Assembly: GCA_017540605.1 (NCBI GenBank)
Contig: JAFYAS010000012.1
Span: forward strand, 1-42,567
Source: Lachnospiraceae bacterium
Lineage (GTDB): Bacteria; Bacillota; Clostridia; Lachnospirales; Lachnospiraceae
DNA: 42,567 bases
Direction: 5' to 3'
How positions within the stretch are numbered: the stretch's first letter is position 1; every line of letters begins with the position of its first letter. The translations under genes and the position numbers were made by a program. Below, in pieces: positions 34,105 through 42,547 of this stretch. Below the pieces are notes generated by a model, which did no database searches, was not told the origin of the DNA, and saw only the letters and a list, made by a program, of their open reading frames with translations.

Positions 34105-36060
34105 ATGAAAAAAAGCGAGAAAGAAAAAATATTAAGCGGAACATTTTTAGGAAATAATCGAGGCTTTGGCTTTGTCAGAGTTGAGGGTATAGAGAATGAT
34201 TTCTTTATTTCTGAGAGAGATACTCTCGGAGCTCTTCATATGGATGAGGTTTTGATCACAGTTATCAAGGAAGCCAAGAAGGATGACAAGTCATCAGAGG
34301 CAAAGGTAGTGAAGATAAAGAGCCACGGTATTACAAGGCTTGTGGGAACCTACCACGCCAATGGAAATTATGGCTTTGTGATTCCTGACAATACCAAATA
34401 CAACAAGGATGTCTTCATAGGAGCCAATAACAAGCATGGCGTAAAGAACGGCATGAAGGTCTTGGTGGAGATATATGATTTTGGTGACAATAAAAGGAGT
34501 CCTGAGGGAGATATCAAGGAGCTTTTGGGATATGCCTACGAACCGGGAGTTGATGTGGAATCAGTGATCCTATCCAATGATCTTCCTGTGGAATTCCCTG
34601 ATGAGGTAAAGGCGAGGGTTCTTGCTATACCCGATCATGTAAGAGAAGAGGATTTAGAGGGGCGTATTGATCTTCGAGAATATAAGACTGTCACCATCGA
34701 TGGAGAGGATACCAAGGACTTTGATGATGCGGTAACACTAAGACGTCTTGCGGATGGCTATGAGCTGGGTGTTCATATTGCTGATGTGAGTTATTATGTA
34801 AAGGAGAACAGTCCTCTCGATAAGGAGGCTTTAAATCGCGGAACCAGTGTTTATTTTCCTGATAGGGTAATACCTATGCTTCCTGTTGAACTTTCCAATG
34901 GGATCTGCTCGTTAAATGAGGGCGAGGACAGGCTATGCTTAAGCTGTATTATGACAGTGGATGAGCGCGGTAATATTGTATCGCATAGGATCTGCGAGAC
35001 AGTGATAAATGTTGATCGAAGGATGACATACAATGCGGTAAGTGCTATCATTGAAAGACAGGATGAGGATGTTATGCGTGAGTATGCTGACCTTGTCCCA
35101 ACCTTTGAGTTGATGCTTGAGCTTTCCAATATCCTAAGAACTAAACGTGAGCTACGAGGCTCTGTGGATTTTGATTTTCCTGAATCAAAGATCACACTTG
35201 ATGAGAAGGGGCGTGCCATAGATGTTTCGCCATTTCAGAGAAACAGAGCACATCTTATCATTGAGGATTTTATGCTTGCTGCAAATGAGACTGTTGCGGA
35301 GGATTATTTCTGGCAGGAGCTTCCCTTTGAGTACCGCATTCACGAAAAGCCTGATCCTGATAAGCTTAAAGAGCTTTCTGTGATGATGAAGAATTTCGGA
35401 CATTATTTTAAAAGCTCTAAGGGTGATATTCATCCCAAGGAGATACAAAAGCTGCTTGCAAAGGTTGCTGGAACGAGTGAGGAGGCAATGCTTTCAAAGC
35501 TCACATTAAGGTGCATGAAGCAGGCCAGATATTCTACTGAATGTGTTGGGCATTTCGGTCTTGCTACAAGCTATTATTGTCATTTTACTTCGCCCATCAG
35601 AAGATATCCTGATCTTATGATACACAGGATCATCAAGGAAAATCTTCACGGAAAACTAAATGAAGAACGTATCGCACATTTTGAGAGGATACTTCCGGAT
35701 ATATGTGAGGATAACTCAAAGAAGGAGAGAAGAGCTGACGATGCCGAGAGAGAGGTCGACAAGATCAAGAAGGCCGGTTATATGATAGGACACCTTGGTG
35801 AGAGCTATGAGGGTGTGATATCAGGAGTGACCGCCTGGGGCTTTTATGTGGAGCTACCCAATACCATAGAGGGACTTGTGCATGTAACAGATCTGTGTGA
35901 CGATTATTACTACTTTGATGAAAAGCAGTATGCTATGGTGGGAAGAGAGCATGGCAGACTATATACTCTCGGCAATACGGTAAGGGTAATAGTTGATGAT
36001 GTGGATGAAACCACACATACAGTGAATTTTGTTTTGGATTATGAGAATGACGAGGAGTGA
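34105..36060 (+). CDS. rnr: Ribonuclease R, short N-terminal form
   Basis: 651 residues, shorter than the usual 700-800. It begins directly at the cold-shock RNA-binding region ([17 protein letters not shown]) and lacks the N-terminal winged-helix domain. The RNB catalytic core shows [14 protein letters not shown] with the metal-binding aspartates and [16 protein letters not shown]. The C-terminal S1 domain begins near [18 protein letters not shown] and the protein ends without the usual Lys-rich tail. It is a 3'-5' exoribonuclease that degrades structured RNA and, with SmpB-tmRNA, non-stop mRNAs. The ATG has only a weak AAGGA. Confidence 0.93.
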   Translation: MKKSEKEKILSGTFLGNNRGFGFVRVEGIENDFFISERDTLGALHMDEVLITVIKEAKKDDKSSEAKVVKIKSHGITRLVGTYHANGNYGFVIPDNTKYNKDVFIGANNKHGVKNGMKVLVEIYDFGDNKRSPEGDIKELLGYAYEPGVDVESVILSNDLPVEFPDEVKARVLAIPDHVREEDLEGRIDLREYKTVTIDGEDTKDFDDAVTLRRLADGYELGVHIADVSYYVKENSPLDKEALNRGTSVYFPDRVIPMLPVELSNGICSLNEGEDRLCLSCIMTVDERGNIVSHRICETVINVDRRMTYNAVSAIIERQDEDVMREYADLVPTFELMLELSNILRTKRELRGSVDFDFPESKITLDEKGRAIDVSPFQRNRAHLIIEDFMLAANETVAEDYFWQELPFEYRIHEKPDPDKLKELSVMMKNFGHYFKSSKGDIHPKEIQKLLAKVAGTSEEAMLSKLTLRCMKQARYSTECVGHFGLATSYYCHFTSPIRRYPDLMIHRIIKENLHGKLNEERIAHFERILPDICEDNSKKERRADDAEREVDKIKKAGYMIGHLGESYEGVISGVTAWGFYVELPNTIEGLVHVTDLCDDYYYFDEKQYAMVGREHGRLYTLGNTVRVIVDDVDETTHTVNFVLDYENDEE

Positions 36061-36065
36061 TATTT

Positions 36066-36533
36066 ATGGCGGCAAAGGAATCGATAAAGCTTATCGCCAA
36101 CAATAAAAAAGCGTATCATGATTATTTTATAGATGAGACCTTTGAGGCAGGTATAGCTCTTGCCGGTACTGAGGTAAAGTCCTTAAGACTTGGTCAGTGC
36201 AGTATCAAGGAATCATTTATTTCTATCGATAAAGGGGAAGTGTATATCTTAAAAATGCATATCAATCCTTACGAGAAGGGAAATATTTTTAACAAGGATC
36301 CCTTGAGAACAAGGAAGCTTCTTCTTCACAAGGCTGAGATAAACAAGCTTCTCGGAAAGGCTAAAGAGAAAGGATATACAATTGTGCCTTTAAGAGTATA
36401 TTTCAAGGATAGTCTTGTAAAAGTTGAGATAGGACTTGCCCGTGGTAAGAAGCTTTATGACAAGCGAGAGAGTATCGCGAAGAAGGACCAGCAGCGTGAT
36501 GTTGAGAGACAGTTTAAGCAGAGCTTTAAATAA
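36066..36533 (+). CDS. smpB: SsrA-binding protein
   Basis: 155 residues from the ATG at 36066, nine bases after AGGAG and just past the rnr stop; an in-frame GTG at 36057 would overlap rnr and is less likely. SmpB hallmarks: [49 protein letters not shown] and the basic C-terminal tail KKLYDKRES. It brings tmRNA into stalled ribosomes. Its RNA partner ssrA lies 5.2 kb downstream, separated by an unrelated operon. Confidence 0.96.
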   Translation: MAAKESIKLIANNKKAYHDYFIDETFEAGIALAGTEVKSLRLGQCSIKESFISIDKGEVYILKMHINPYEKGNIFNKDPLRTRKLLLHKAEINKLLGKAKEKGYTIVPLRVYFKDSLVKVEIGLARGKKLYDKRESIAKKDQQRDVERQFKQSFK

Positions 36534-36561
36534 TTGATTTGGATTGAATCCGGATTATCTA

Positions 36562-36590
36562 TTGAAATAGATATGTAGTAGTGATAAGAT
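36562..36590 (+). promoter_or_regulatory. Promoter of the acylation-like operon
   Basis: -35 TTGAAA (36562-36567), 17-bp spacer, TGA plus -10 TAAGAT (36585-36590), 37 bp before the first gene. Confidence 0.75.
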
Positions 36591-36626
36591 TACAATATTG
36601 GATTAAATGTAATCAGGAGAAGATCG

Positions 36627-37787
36627 ATGGCTCAGAATAATACCGAAAAGAAACCTTTGACACGTTTTGGAGAATTCGAACTTTTAAAGGCGATAGCCAT
36701 ACTTGGACTGCCGGCTGTTCATGTGCTTGAAGAGGCTATGGAGGGTGGATTTGCAAGTCCCGGACTTATGAGATTCGGATTCTTAATAATAGGTCTTTGC
36801 GCCTTTGGACCATCTGTATTTATGATCTGCATGGGCTTTGGTATAGGCGGAGGCAGACAGAATCCTGACAGTATACTTAGAAATGGAATTCAATTCCTTT
36901 TGATAGGGGCGATACTCAATATATTCAGATGGTTGATCCCCGGTATCATTCAAGACCTTATCATACACACTCCTCTTATCAATGATATCAATTTCTGCCT
37001 TCAATCAGATATCTATTATTTTGTGGGAATCTTTTTTGTGTTTTATTCGTTCCTCTTGAGATTAAAGATAAAGACTCCGGGGCTTGTGATGATAAGTGTG
37101 ATCACATTAACTATCAATACTATTCTTACACCCATTCTTCACGGAAGTATTAAAAATCCTACTGTTGCCTGTCTTTTAGGTAATCTGGTCTATGTGGATG
37201 AGACCAGCTGTTTCCCTTTGCTCTCATGGGCAATCTTTCCTACTGTGGGAATACTGCTTGGTGAGATGCTTAAAAAATCCGATGAAGAGCAGAGAGAGAA
37301 TTTTATGAAGAGGATATTTGATTTCTCTGCAGTTTTATTTATTTCCTTTACAGTATTCTTATGGAATTATCATATTGATATCGAAAAGAGCTTGGTTTCT
37401 CCGGCCAATGAATATATTACTGACCTCCCCAATGTTATTTTACTGCTTAGCCTTGCGTTATTTTTAATCTCTCTTACATATTATCTTTGCAAGAAGATAG
37501 GAGCTTCAAAATTTATGGGATTTATGCTAAAGATATCCGCTTTCATTATCCCGTTTTATATGGTACAGTGGATAATCATTGCATGGATATTCTATATACT
37601 TACTATTGTAGGTGCGGCGCCTGAAAGCTTTGGAGGCTTGCATTATGCAATCTCTGTTTTGATCGTTACAGTAATATGTATCTATGTCGCTACAAGACAT
37701 GGTATGAAGATCATGAAATTGCTTATAAAGTTTACAACATTCAAGAAAAAGAAGAAAAAGAAAGATAATAGGGAGAAAAAAGCATGA
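36627..37787 (+). CDS. Polytopic membrane acyltransferase-like protein
   Basis: 386 residues with about ten hydrophobic segments and a Lys-rich cytosolic C terminus (FKKKKKKKDNREKK). The opening RFGEFELLKAIAILGLPAVH resembles the conserved start of membrane acyltransferases of the Acyl_transf_3 / DUF1624 (YeiB, HGSNAT) clan, where a His at the end of the first helix is functionally important. Similarity to the clan is by pattern and not certain. These proteins move acyl groups across or onto extracytoplasmic acceptors. First gene of a tight operon; its stop overlaps the next start by four bases (ATGA). Confidence 0.65.
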   Translation: MAQNNTEKKPLTRFGEFELLKAIAILGLPAVHVLEEAMEGGFASPGLMRFGFLIIGLCAFGPSVFMICMGFGIGGGRQNPDSILRNGIQFLLIGAILNIFRWLIPGIIQDLIIHTPLINDINFCLQSDIYYFVGIFFVFYSFLLRLKIKTPGLVMISVITLTINTILTPILHGSIKNPTVACLLGNLVYVDETSCFPLLSWAIFPTVGILLGEMLKKSDEEQRENFMKRIFDFSAVLFISFTVFLWNYHIDIEKSLVSPANEYITDLPNVILLLSLALFLISLTYYLCKKIGASKFMGFMLKISAFIIPFYMVQWIIIAWIFYILTIVGAAPESFGGLHYAISVLIVTVICIYVATRHGMKIMKLLIKFTTFKKKKKKKDNREKKA

Positions 37788-39370
37788 AAAACAGATCATA
37801 TCCTCTATATGAGAATGCACCTAAGATAAGCAGTATAGCCGAGATGCTTGAAATCAAGGCAGACTCTATGCCCAATGATATAGCATTTAGATTCAGAAAG
37901 GGACGTGAGGGAATTGTAGAAAAGACTTATTCTGAGGTTTTTTCAGAGGTAAAAAAGGCGGCATCCTTTGTAGAAAAAACATATGGTAAAAATAATCATA
38001 TAGCAATAATCGGTGAGAATTCATATGAGTGGCTCATAGCTTTCTTTGCCACAGTTACTACGGGAAATGTTGCCGTTCCTATCGATAAGGAGCTTCCTAA
38101 GGATGAGGTAAAGTGGCTTATTGATAAGGCTGATGTTAAGAGGGCTTTTATATCAAAAACCTATAGCGATCTTTTGGAGGATGTAGAAGGAATCTCAGTT
38201 ATGACCTTAAAGGAGCTTCAAAAGAAGGCTGAAAATGAGTCAGAGGATTTTAGTCTGATTGTTCCGGAACAATCAGAAACTGCAAGTATATTTTTTACAT
38301 CAGGAACATCGGGAAAGAGCAAGGGCGTTGTGTTAAGCCATGGAAATATAACCTCTGAGATAAATGAAGCCTCTGCAATGTTTGATCCGGAGGGAAGATC
38401 CACTATGGTTGTTCTTCCGTTTCATCATACCTTCGGATTAAATGTCGCAACATTGATGGCATACAATTATGGAGTAAGTATTTTCCTCAACAAGAGCTTA
38501 AAGAGGGTGAAGGAAGATATCATGGAAGCAAAGCCTGATGTCATGATGCTTGTTCCGTTGTTTATTGAAGCATTTTATAAGAGAATCAATGATGGAATAG
38601 TAAAAAGCGGTCAGGAAAAGAAGGTAAAAAATGCGGTTAAGCTTTCCGAGACTATGTTAAAGCTTGGTATTGATAAGAGGAGAAGTCTCTTTAAGAATAT
38701 CATAGAGTCCTTTGGAGGAAATCTCAAATATATCATCAGCGGTGGTGCTCCTTTAAATGAATTCTATGTTAAAGAATTCAGAAAATATGGTATTGAGATA
38801 CTTAATGGATATGGAACCACTGAGTGTTCCCCTTGTGTTGCCATCAATCGTAACTATTTTAAAAAGGATGGCAGCGTAGGTCGAGGTGTAGCCGGTATTA
38901 AGACCAGGATATCTGACGAGGGCGAAGTGTTATTTAAAGGACCTGTTGTGATGCAGGGGTATTACAAGGATCCGGAAAAGACCGGTGAAGTGCTTATTGA
39001 TGGCTGGTATCATACGGGAGATATCGGTCACATAGATGAGGACGGTTTTATATTTCTCACGGGAAGATCTAAGAATCTGATCATACTTAGCAATGGTGAG
39101 AATATTTCACCTGAAGAGCTTGAAAGTGATATTCAGGTGGATCCCGGGGTAAATGAGGTCTTGGTATATGACAAGGATTCAAAGATCATTGCTGAGATAT
39201 ATCCTGAAGAAGGATATATGGATAACACAGAGTATTTTGAAAAGCTTATAGCGAAGGTCAATGAAGGACGCCCCATATATAAACAGATTGCGTCTGTCAA
39301 GCTTCGAAAGGAGGAATTCATAAAGAATACCTCGAAGAAGATTGTAAGATATAAAAATATTCCACAATAA
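37784..39370 (+). CDS. AMP-forming acyl-CoA/acyl-ACP synthetase
   Basis: 528 residues of the ANL adenylating superfamily. Motifs in order: P-loop TSGTSGKSKGVVLSHGN, A5 GYGTTECSPC, A7 WYHTGDIG, A8 FLTGRSKNLIILSNGENISP, and the A10 lysine region FIKNTSKKIVRYKN. It should adenylate a carboxylic acid, most likely a fatty acid, and load it onto CoA or the carrier protein encoded next. The absence of an amino-acid-binding Asp (A4) suggests a fatty or aryl acid rather than an amino acid; this is inference. Translationally coupled to the upstream membrane gene, and 19 nt before the ACP gene. Confidence 0.88.
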   Translation: MKNRSYPLYENAPKISSIAEMLEIKADSMPNDIAFRFRKGREGIVEKTYSEVFSEVKKAASFVEKTYGKNNHIAIIGENSYEWLIAFFATVTTGNVAVPIDKELPKDEVKWLIDKADVKRAFISKTYSDLLEDVEGISVMTLKELQKKAENESEDFSLIVPEQSETASIFFTSGTSGKSKGVVLSHGNITSEINEASAMFDPEGRSTMVVLPFHHTFGLNVATLMAYNYGVSIFLNKSLKRVKEDIMEAKPDVMMLVPLFIEAFYKRINDGIVKSGQEKKVKNAVKLSETMLKLGIDKRRSLFKNIIESFGGNLKYIISGGAPLNEFYVKEFRKYGIEILNGYGTTECSPCVAINRNYFKKDGSVGRGVAGIKTRISDEGEVLFKGPVVMQGYYKDPEKTGEVLIDGWYHTGDIGHIDEDGFIFLTGRSKNLIILSNGENISPEELESDIQVDPGVNEVLVYDKDSKIIAEIYPEEGYMDNTEYFEKLIAKVNEGRPIYKQIASVKLRKEEFIKNTSKKIVRYKNIPQ

Positions 39371-39389
39371 TAGTTAGGAGGATTTAGAG

Positions 39390-39614
39390 ATGTTTGAAAG
39401 GACTGTTGAAATTTTAAAGGATTATATTGATTCGGCTGAAGAGGTTACTATGGATAGCGCATTGGTTGATGATCTTGGACTTAGCTCTTTGGATGTGATC
39501 AATCTTGTTGCTACCTTTGAGGACGAATTTGATATAGAGGTTCCTGATAGGGTCATTCCTACACTTCGTACTGTAGGTGATATAGTGAACTATCTTGAGG
39601 AAAATGCAGAATAG
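39390..39614 (+). CDS. Acyl carrier protein
   Basis: 74 residues, acidic, four-helix ACP pattern. The phosphopantetheine attachment site is Ser33 in DLGLSSLD, a variant of the usual DSL motif. It ends FEDEFDIEVPDRVIP and GDIVNYLEENAE like fatty-acid ACPs. Its place between an AMP ligase and an Lnt-like protein suggests a dedicated carrier rather than the fatty acid synthase ACP. Ribosome binding site AGGAGG. The last three codons overlap the next gene. Confidence 0.92.
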   Translation: MFERTVEILKDYIDSAEEVTMDSALVDDLGLSSLDVINLVATFEDEFDIEVPDRVIPTLRTVGDIVNYLEENAE

Positions 39615-41097
39615 TAAGCTTAAGCTAATAAGATTTTTATGCCTTGCGGGAGGGCTTCTCCAGTTCATTTTTATTTCCATCAATACAGAAAATGATCTGG
39701 TGTATGCCTGCTCGCCGTGGCTTTATATAGGATTTTTTTTGTTTTATACCAGAACGGTTGAAAAGAAAAGTGACTGGTTCTTTTTTGTGTTTGTTTATCT
39801 AACAGTAAACGAGATCAGATATGCCGGTTTTTTAGGTCAAACCGGAGAGTATTTTAATCTATATTCTATGTTGCTTATCGTAGTTGTTGCTTTAGTGACC
39901 CTTATTCCTTTTGTGATAGATAGCTTTTATCTGAAATTCGGAAAAGGAATCTTTAAGCTTTTGGCTTTTCCGATAACAAGAGTGATCATGGAAAGGTTTC
40001 TTGTTGGGAGACAGTTTAATCTGTTCCTAACCCAATTTGGAAATAAGCTCTTAGTCCAGGTGGCTGCTTTATTCGGGGATATTTTTATTACTTTTATAGT
40101 CGCTTTTGTTCCTTCGGCAATCGTATATATGATTTTAGGAAAGGACAATAAGCCTTTTAAAAGAACAGCTTTATTATCTCTTTTGTTTTGTACGGTCATA
40201 ATGGTTCTTGGAGGGATGAGATATTTCTTGTCGAAAAGGCCAAATAAATCTGTCTTAATGGCTTATGCTTCGGGACCTCAAAAGACATATTACGAGAACC
40301 CGTCAGAGGATGATGCGGATATTTCAGAAAATCTTGAATATCTTGATATGACAGTAGAAAAAGCTAATGAGAAAAATGCCAAGGTTATGGTATATGCTGA
40401 GGAAGCATTTATCGTAGAAGGTGATGAAGAGGACAATATCATAGAAGAAGCGAAGAAACTCGCTAAAGAAAATGGTATCTTTATCCTGATATGTTTAGAC
40501 GTCAGCAAGGGTGAAACTGAAAATTATAATAAGGCTGTATTCATAGATGATAAGGGTGAGTTCTTATCTGAATATATAAAATCCTACCTGATACCTGTTG
40601 TAGAGGATAGCGAATATGTAGAAGGTGATGGTGTCATACCATCCAATCATGTGACGATAGACGGAGAGGATTATGTTATTTCTTATTCTATCTGCTATGA
40701 TGCGACATTTTCAAATTATCTTTTGACGATGGATAAAAAAACGGATCTTTATATCAATCCGTCATGGGATTGGGAAGAGATTGATGACTTGAATTACAGA
40801 CTTCAGGGGGTATCGGCAGTGGAAGGCGGAGTTACATTGTTTAAGCCTACTGTTGACGGAGTAAGCATGGTATGCGATCCCTTTGGAAAGATCAGCTATA
40901 AGGAGAATACAATAGGTCTTGACTACAACTCTGTTCATTTTGTAAATGTATCAAAGCAGAGGACTGTGACGTTATACAGACATATTTATAAATACGTGAT
41001 ATACCTGTGGTCAATAATTGCAGGTGTTTTGTTGATAGATATGACAAGGATAATAGTGAAATTGGTTAAAAGAAAAAAACAAGAAAAGCTTGTTTGA
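39604..41097 (+). CDS. Lnt-like membrane protein with CN-hydrolase (nitrilase) domain
   Basis: About 497 residues if it starts at the ATG at 39604, overlapping the ACP stop by 11 bases. A TTG at 39595 is an alternative. The N-terminal ~215 residues hold about six membrane segments. A nitrilase-fold domain follows with a plausible catalytic triad: Glu in VYAEEAF, Lys in EYIKSYLIP, and Cys in SICYDATF. A last membrane segment lies near the C terminus (VIYLWSIIAGVLLID). This is the plan of apolipoprotein N-acyltransferase (Lnt), which acylates the N-terminal Cys of lipoproteins in Gram-negatives and actinobacteria; low-GC Firmicutes usually lack it. Similarity is by architecture, so substrate and donor are inferred. 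Confidence 0.82.
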   Translation: MQNSKLKLIRFLCLAGGLLQFIFISINTENDLVYACSPWLYIGFFLFYTRTVEKKSDWFFFVFVYLTVNEIRYAGFLGQTGEYFNLYSMLLIVVVALVTLIPFVIDSFYLKFGKGIFKLLAFPITRVIMERFLVGRQFNLFLTQFGNKLLVQVAALFGDIFITFIVAFVPSAIVYMILGKDNKPFKRTALLSLLFCTVIMVLGGMRYFLSKRPNKSVLMAYASGPQKTYYENPSEDDADISENLEYLDMTVEKANEKNAKVMVYAEEAFIVEGDEEDNIIEEAKKLAKENGIFILICLDVSKGETENYNKAVFIDDKGEFLSEYIKSYLIPVVEDSEYVEGDGVIPSNHVTIDGEDYVISYSICYDATFSNYLLTMDKKTDLYINPSWDWEEIDDLNYRLQGVSAVEGGVTLFKPTVDGVSMVCDPFGKISYKENTIGLDYNSVHFVNVSKQRTVTLYRHIYKYVIYLWSIIAGVLLIDMTRIIVKLVKRKKQEKLV

Positions 41098-41118
41098 TGT
41101 GGACTGTTGTGTTATAAT
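41090..41118 (+). promoter_or_regulatory. Promoter of the Ser/Thr/Glu-tail protein gene
   Basis: -35 TTGTTT (41090-41095), 17-bp spacer, TGT plus consensus -10 TATAAT (41113-41118). A short hairpin GCGGA/TCCGC lies in the leader just before the ribosome binding site. Confidence 0.75.
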
Positions 41119-41172
41119 GCAAAGGTTGAATTCGGCGGAAGACTTTTATCCGCAGATATCTTGGAGGTTTTT

Positions 41173-41703
41173 ATGAGTCAGCAGAAGGTTGATAAGAAGA
41201 AATATGAAAAGTATCATCGTAAGGAGATGCTTAAAAAGAAAAAGATAAAAACTGTTTGTGCGATCATTGTAGCATGTATCGTTATTGGTACGGCTATAGG
41301 AGTTCCTCTTGGATACAAGATTTATAAGAGCATTCCCAAGAAGATAGAAAGTGGAAACCTTGAGACCTGGGTTTCACACTATATGCAGAATATGGATGGA
41401 TATCCTTTTGTGACTCCTACCACTGAGGAAGCATCATCTGAGGATGCAAGCGCAGAGGGTGAGACATCTGAAGAGACATCATCAGAAGGTGAGACATCTG
41501 AAGAGACTTCATCAGAGGGTGAGTCAAGTGAGAGCTCTGAGAGTAGTGAAGCATCAGAGGCTGAGTCAACAGAGACCTCTGAGACTGAGGAAGCTTCAAC
41601 TGAAGAAGAGACTACCGAGGCTGATTCGACAGAGTCATCAGAGGGTACTACTGAGGAAGCAAGCTCTGAGGAGACTGAAGCGGCATCTACAGAAGCTGAA
41701 TAA
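41173..41703 (+). CDS. Single-pass membrane protein with repetitive Ser/Thr/Glu extracellular tail
   Basis: 176 residues from the ATG at 41173, which follows TTGGAGG; the longer open frame from 41107 starts in the promoter. A basic cytosolic N terminus (KKKYEKYHRKEMLKKKKIK), one membrane segment (about 27-48), a short domain, then from about residue 80 a tail of almost only Ser, Thr, Glu and Ala. The tail has near-identical 10-residue repeats (EGETSEETSS, twice). The tail resembles glycosylated or wall-spanning spacer regions. Function unknown. Separate transcription unit immediately before ssrA. Confidence 0.75.
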   Translation: MSQQKVDKKKYEKYHRKEMLKKKKIKTVCAIIVACIVIGTAIGVPLGYKIYKSIPKKIESGNLETWVSHYMQNMDGYPFVTPTTEEASSEDASAEGETSEETSSEGETSEETSSEGESSESSESSEASEAESTETSETEEASTEEETTEADSTESSEGTTEEASSEETEAASTEAE

Positions 41704-41709
41704 TAGGTG

Positions 41710-41738
41710 TTGACATTTCGGAGGTTTTCCGATATAGT
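41710..41738 (+). promoter_or_regulatory. ssrA promoter
   Basis: Consensus -35 TTGACA (41710-41715), 17-bp spacer, -10 TATAGT (41733-41738). The transcript would begin about 34 nt before the mature tmRNA 5' end. Confidence 0.85.
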
Positions 41739-41778
41739 ATACGAATGTGTGACTTACATGGTCTACATATAAATTTCC

Positions 41779-42121
41779 GGGGTTGTACCGGTTTCGACGG
41801 GAATTTAGAAATAAGTGAAGCTATCCGTGGGAGGGACCACGTTAAAACCTTAACTTTAAATTTAAACGCAGACGAAAAGTTAGCGTTAGCTGCCTAAGAG
41901 CAGCTTGTCCGACTTGAGGTTCCCACGCCTTAAGACCCGGGCATCGAGAATGTGGGGAACTTCATTACCAAAGCTTTGAGGTAAGGGAAGAACTTATGAA
42001 GCTACCTGCGTGCGGGGCTAGTCAGTGAGTAACGCATGTGGGGAATAAAACACCGCTGACTGTGATAGGAGAAGCCTTATGGAAGAGTTTTCGGACGCGG
42101 GTTCGATTCCCGCCAGCTCCA
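41779..42121 (+). ncRNA. ssrA: Transfer-messenger RNA (tmRNA)
   Basis: The 5' end GGGGTTG (41779-41785) followed by TACCGGTTTCGACGGG is the tmRNA signature. The 3' end is a T arm GCGGG-TTCGATT-CCCGC and the acceptor strand CAGCTCC (42114-42120) with discriminator A at 42121. Acceptor strands pair with two G-U wobbles. CCA is not encoded. The tag frame is at 41868-41897: resume codon GCA, reading ADEKLALAA and then TAA, ending in the expected ALAA degron. Placed after smpB and four other genes. tmRNA rescues stalled ribosomes and tags the nascent chain for proteolysis. Confidence 0.95.
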
Positions 42122-42132
42122 CTGGCAGAGAA

Positions 42133-42239
42133 CTTAGCGAAAGCGAGTCGAAGACGAAGCTTGAGCTTAGTCGTAGCCGTGTCTGCGCCCTTAACGAACA
42201 CGAGCGAAGCGAAGTGTGAGTTTAGTAGCAGACGTGTCG
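42133..42239. repeat. Imperfect tandem duplication of about 57 bp after ssrA
   Basis: The segments 42133-42185 and 42190-42239 align with about two thirds identity: both begin CTTA-x-CGAA, continue through CGAAG and CGAAG, then TGAG-x-TTAGT, and end near CGTGTC. The period is 57 bp. Each copy can fold partly (for example ACGAAGCT against AGCTTAGTCGT in copy 1). There is no open frame with a ribosome binding site. It may be part of the ssrA trailer. Confidence 0.6.
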
Positions 42240-42275
42240 GTTGTTAGATGACTGGTGGCACAAACAAATAAATAC

Positions 42276-42358
42276 GCAGGAGTGGCGGAATGGCAGACGC
42301 ATCAGACTCAAAATCTGACGAGGGCGACCTCGTGTGGGTTCAAGTCCCATCTCCTGCA
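42276..42358 (+). tRNA. tRNA-Leu (anticodon CAA)
   Basis: 83 nt with acceptor strands GCAGGAG (42276-42282) and CTCCTGC (42351-42357), discriminator A, and no encoded CCA. Anticodon stem TCAGA/TCTGA with loop CTCAAAA gives anticodon CAA at 42309-42311, reading UUG. The long variable arm (CGAGGGCGACCTCG) confirms a class II leucine tRNA. The T loop is TTCAAGT. No separate promoter was seen, so it is probably transcribed with ssrA. Confidence 0.95.
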
Positions 42359-42432
42359 TAATATAAGAGGATATGTGCTTTGCGCATATCCTCTTATATT
42401 ATGCAGGAGCCTTGAACCCACTGGGTTCAAGG
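42334..42432. repeat. Long inverted repeat that includes the tRNA-Leu 3' end
   Basis: 42351-42378 and 42382-42409 are inverted copies over 28 bp with a single T/C difference, separated by TTT. The left arm begins with the tRNA acceptor strand CTCCTGC. Beyond the arms GTGGGTTCAA of the T arm (42334-42343) has an inverted copy TTGAACCCAC at 42412-42421, so the symmetry extends into the tRNA with a small deletion. A further hairpin CCTTGAACCC/GGGTTCAAGG occupies 42410-42432. No T tract follows. Confidence 0.85.
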
Positions 42433-42484
42433 TAAGTGGTAAATAGCTCGTGGATGGTAATTAGCCTCCATCTTTAGGATAATG

Positions 42485-42527
42485 TTGTAAAGTGTAATAT
42501 CACACTTTACAAACTTTTCACACTTTA
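42485..42527. promoter_or_regulatory. Palindromic operator-like site with extra half-site
   Basis: TTGTAAAGTGT (42485-42495) and ACACTTTACAA (42502-42512) form a perfect 11-bp inverted repeat with a 6-bp centre. CACACTTTA occurs at 42501-42509 and again at 42519-42527, a direct repeat 18 bp apart. It sits just upstream of the ribosome binding site of the right-edge gene, where a repressor or activator would be expected to bind. Confidence 0.6.
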
Positions 42528-42547
42528 TCCGACAGGAGGAATAACTT

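Noticed and set aside
36627-41097. dlt (D-alanylation) operon
   Set aside because: An AMP ligase and carrier protein are present, but there is no MBOAT DltB or DltD. An Lnt-like nitrilase and a different membrane protein take their place.
42038-42446. Small ORFs over tmRNA, trailer and tRNA-Leu
   Set aside because: They translate structured RNA genes and repeats and lack a ribosome binding site.
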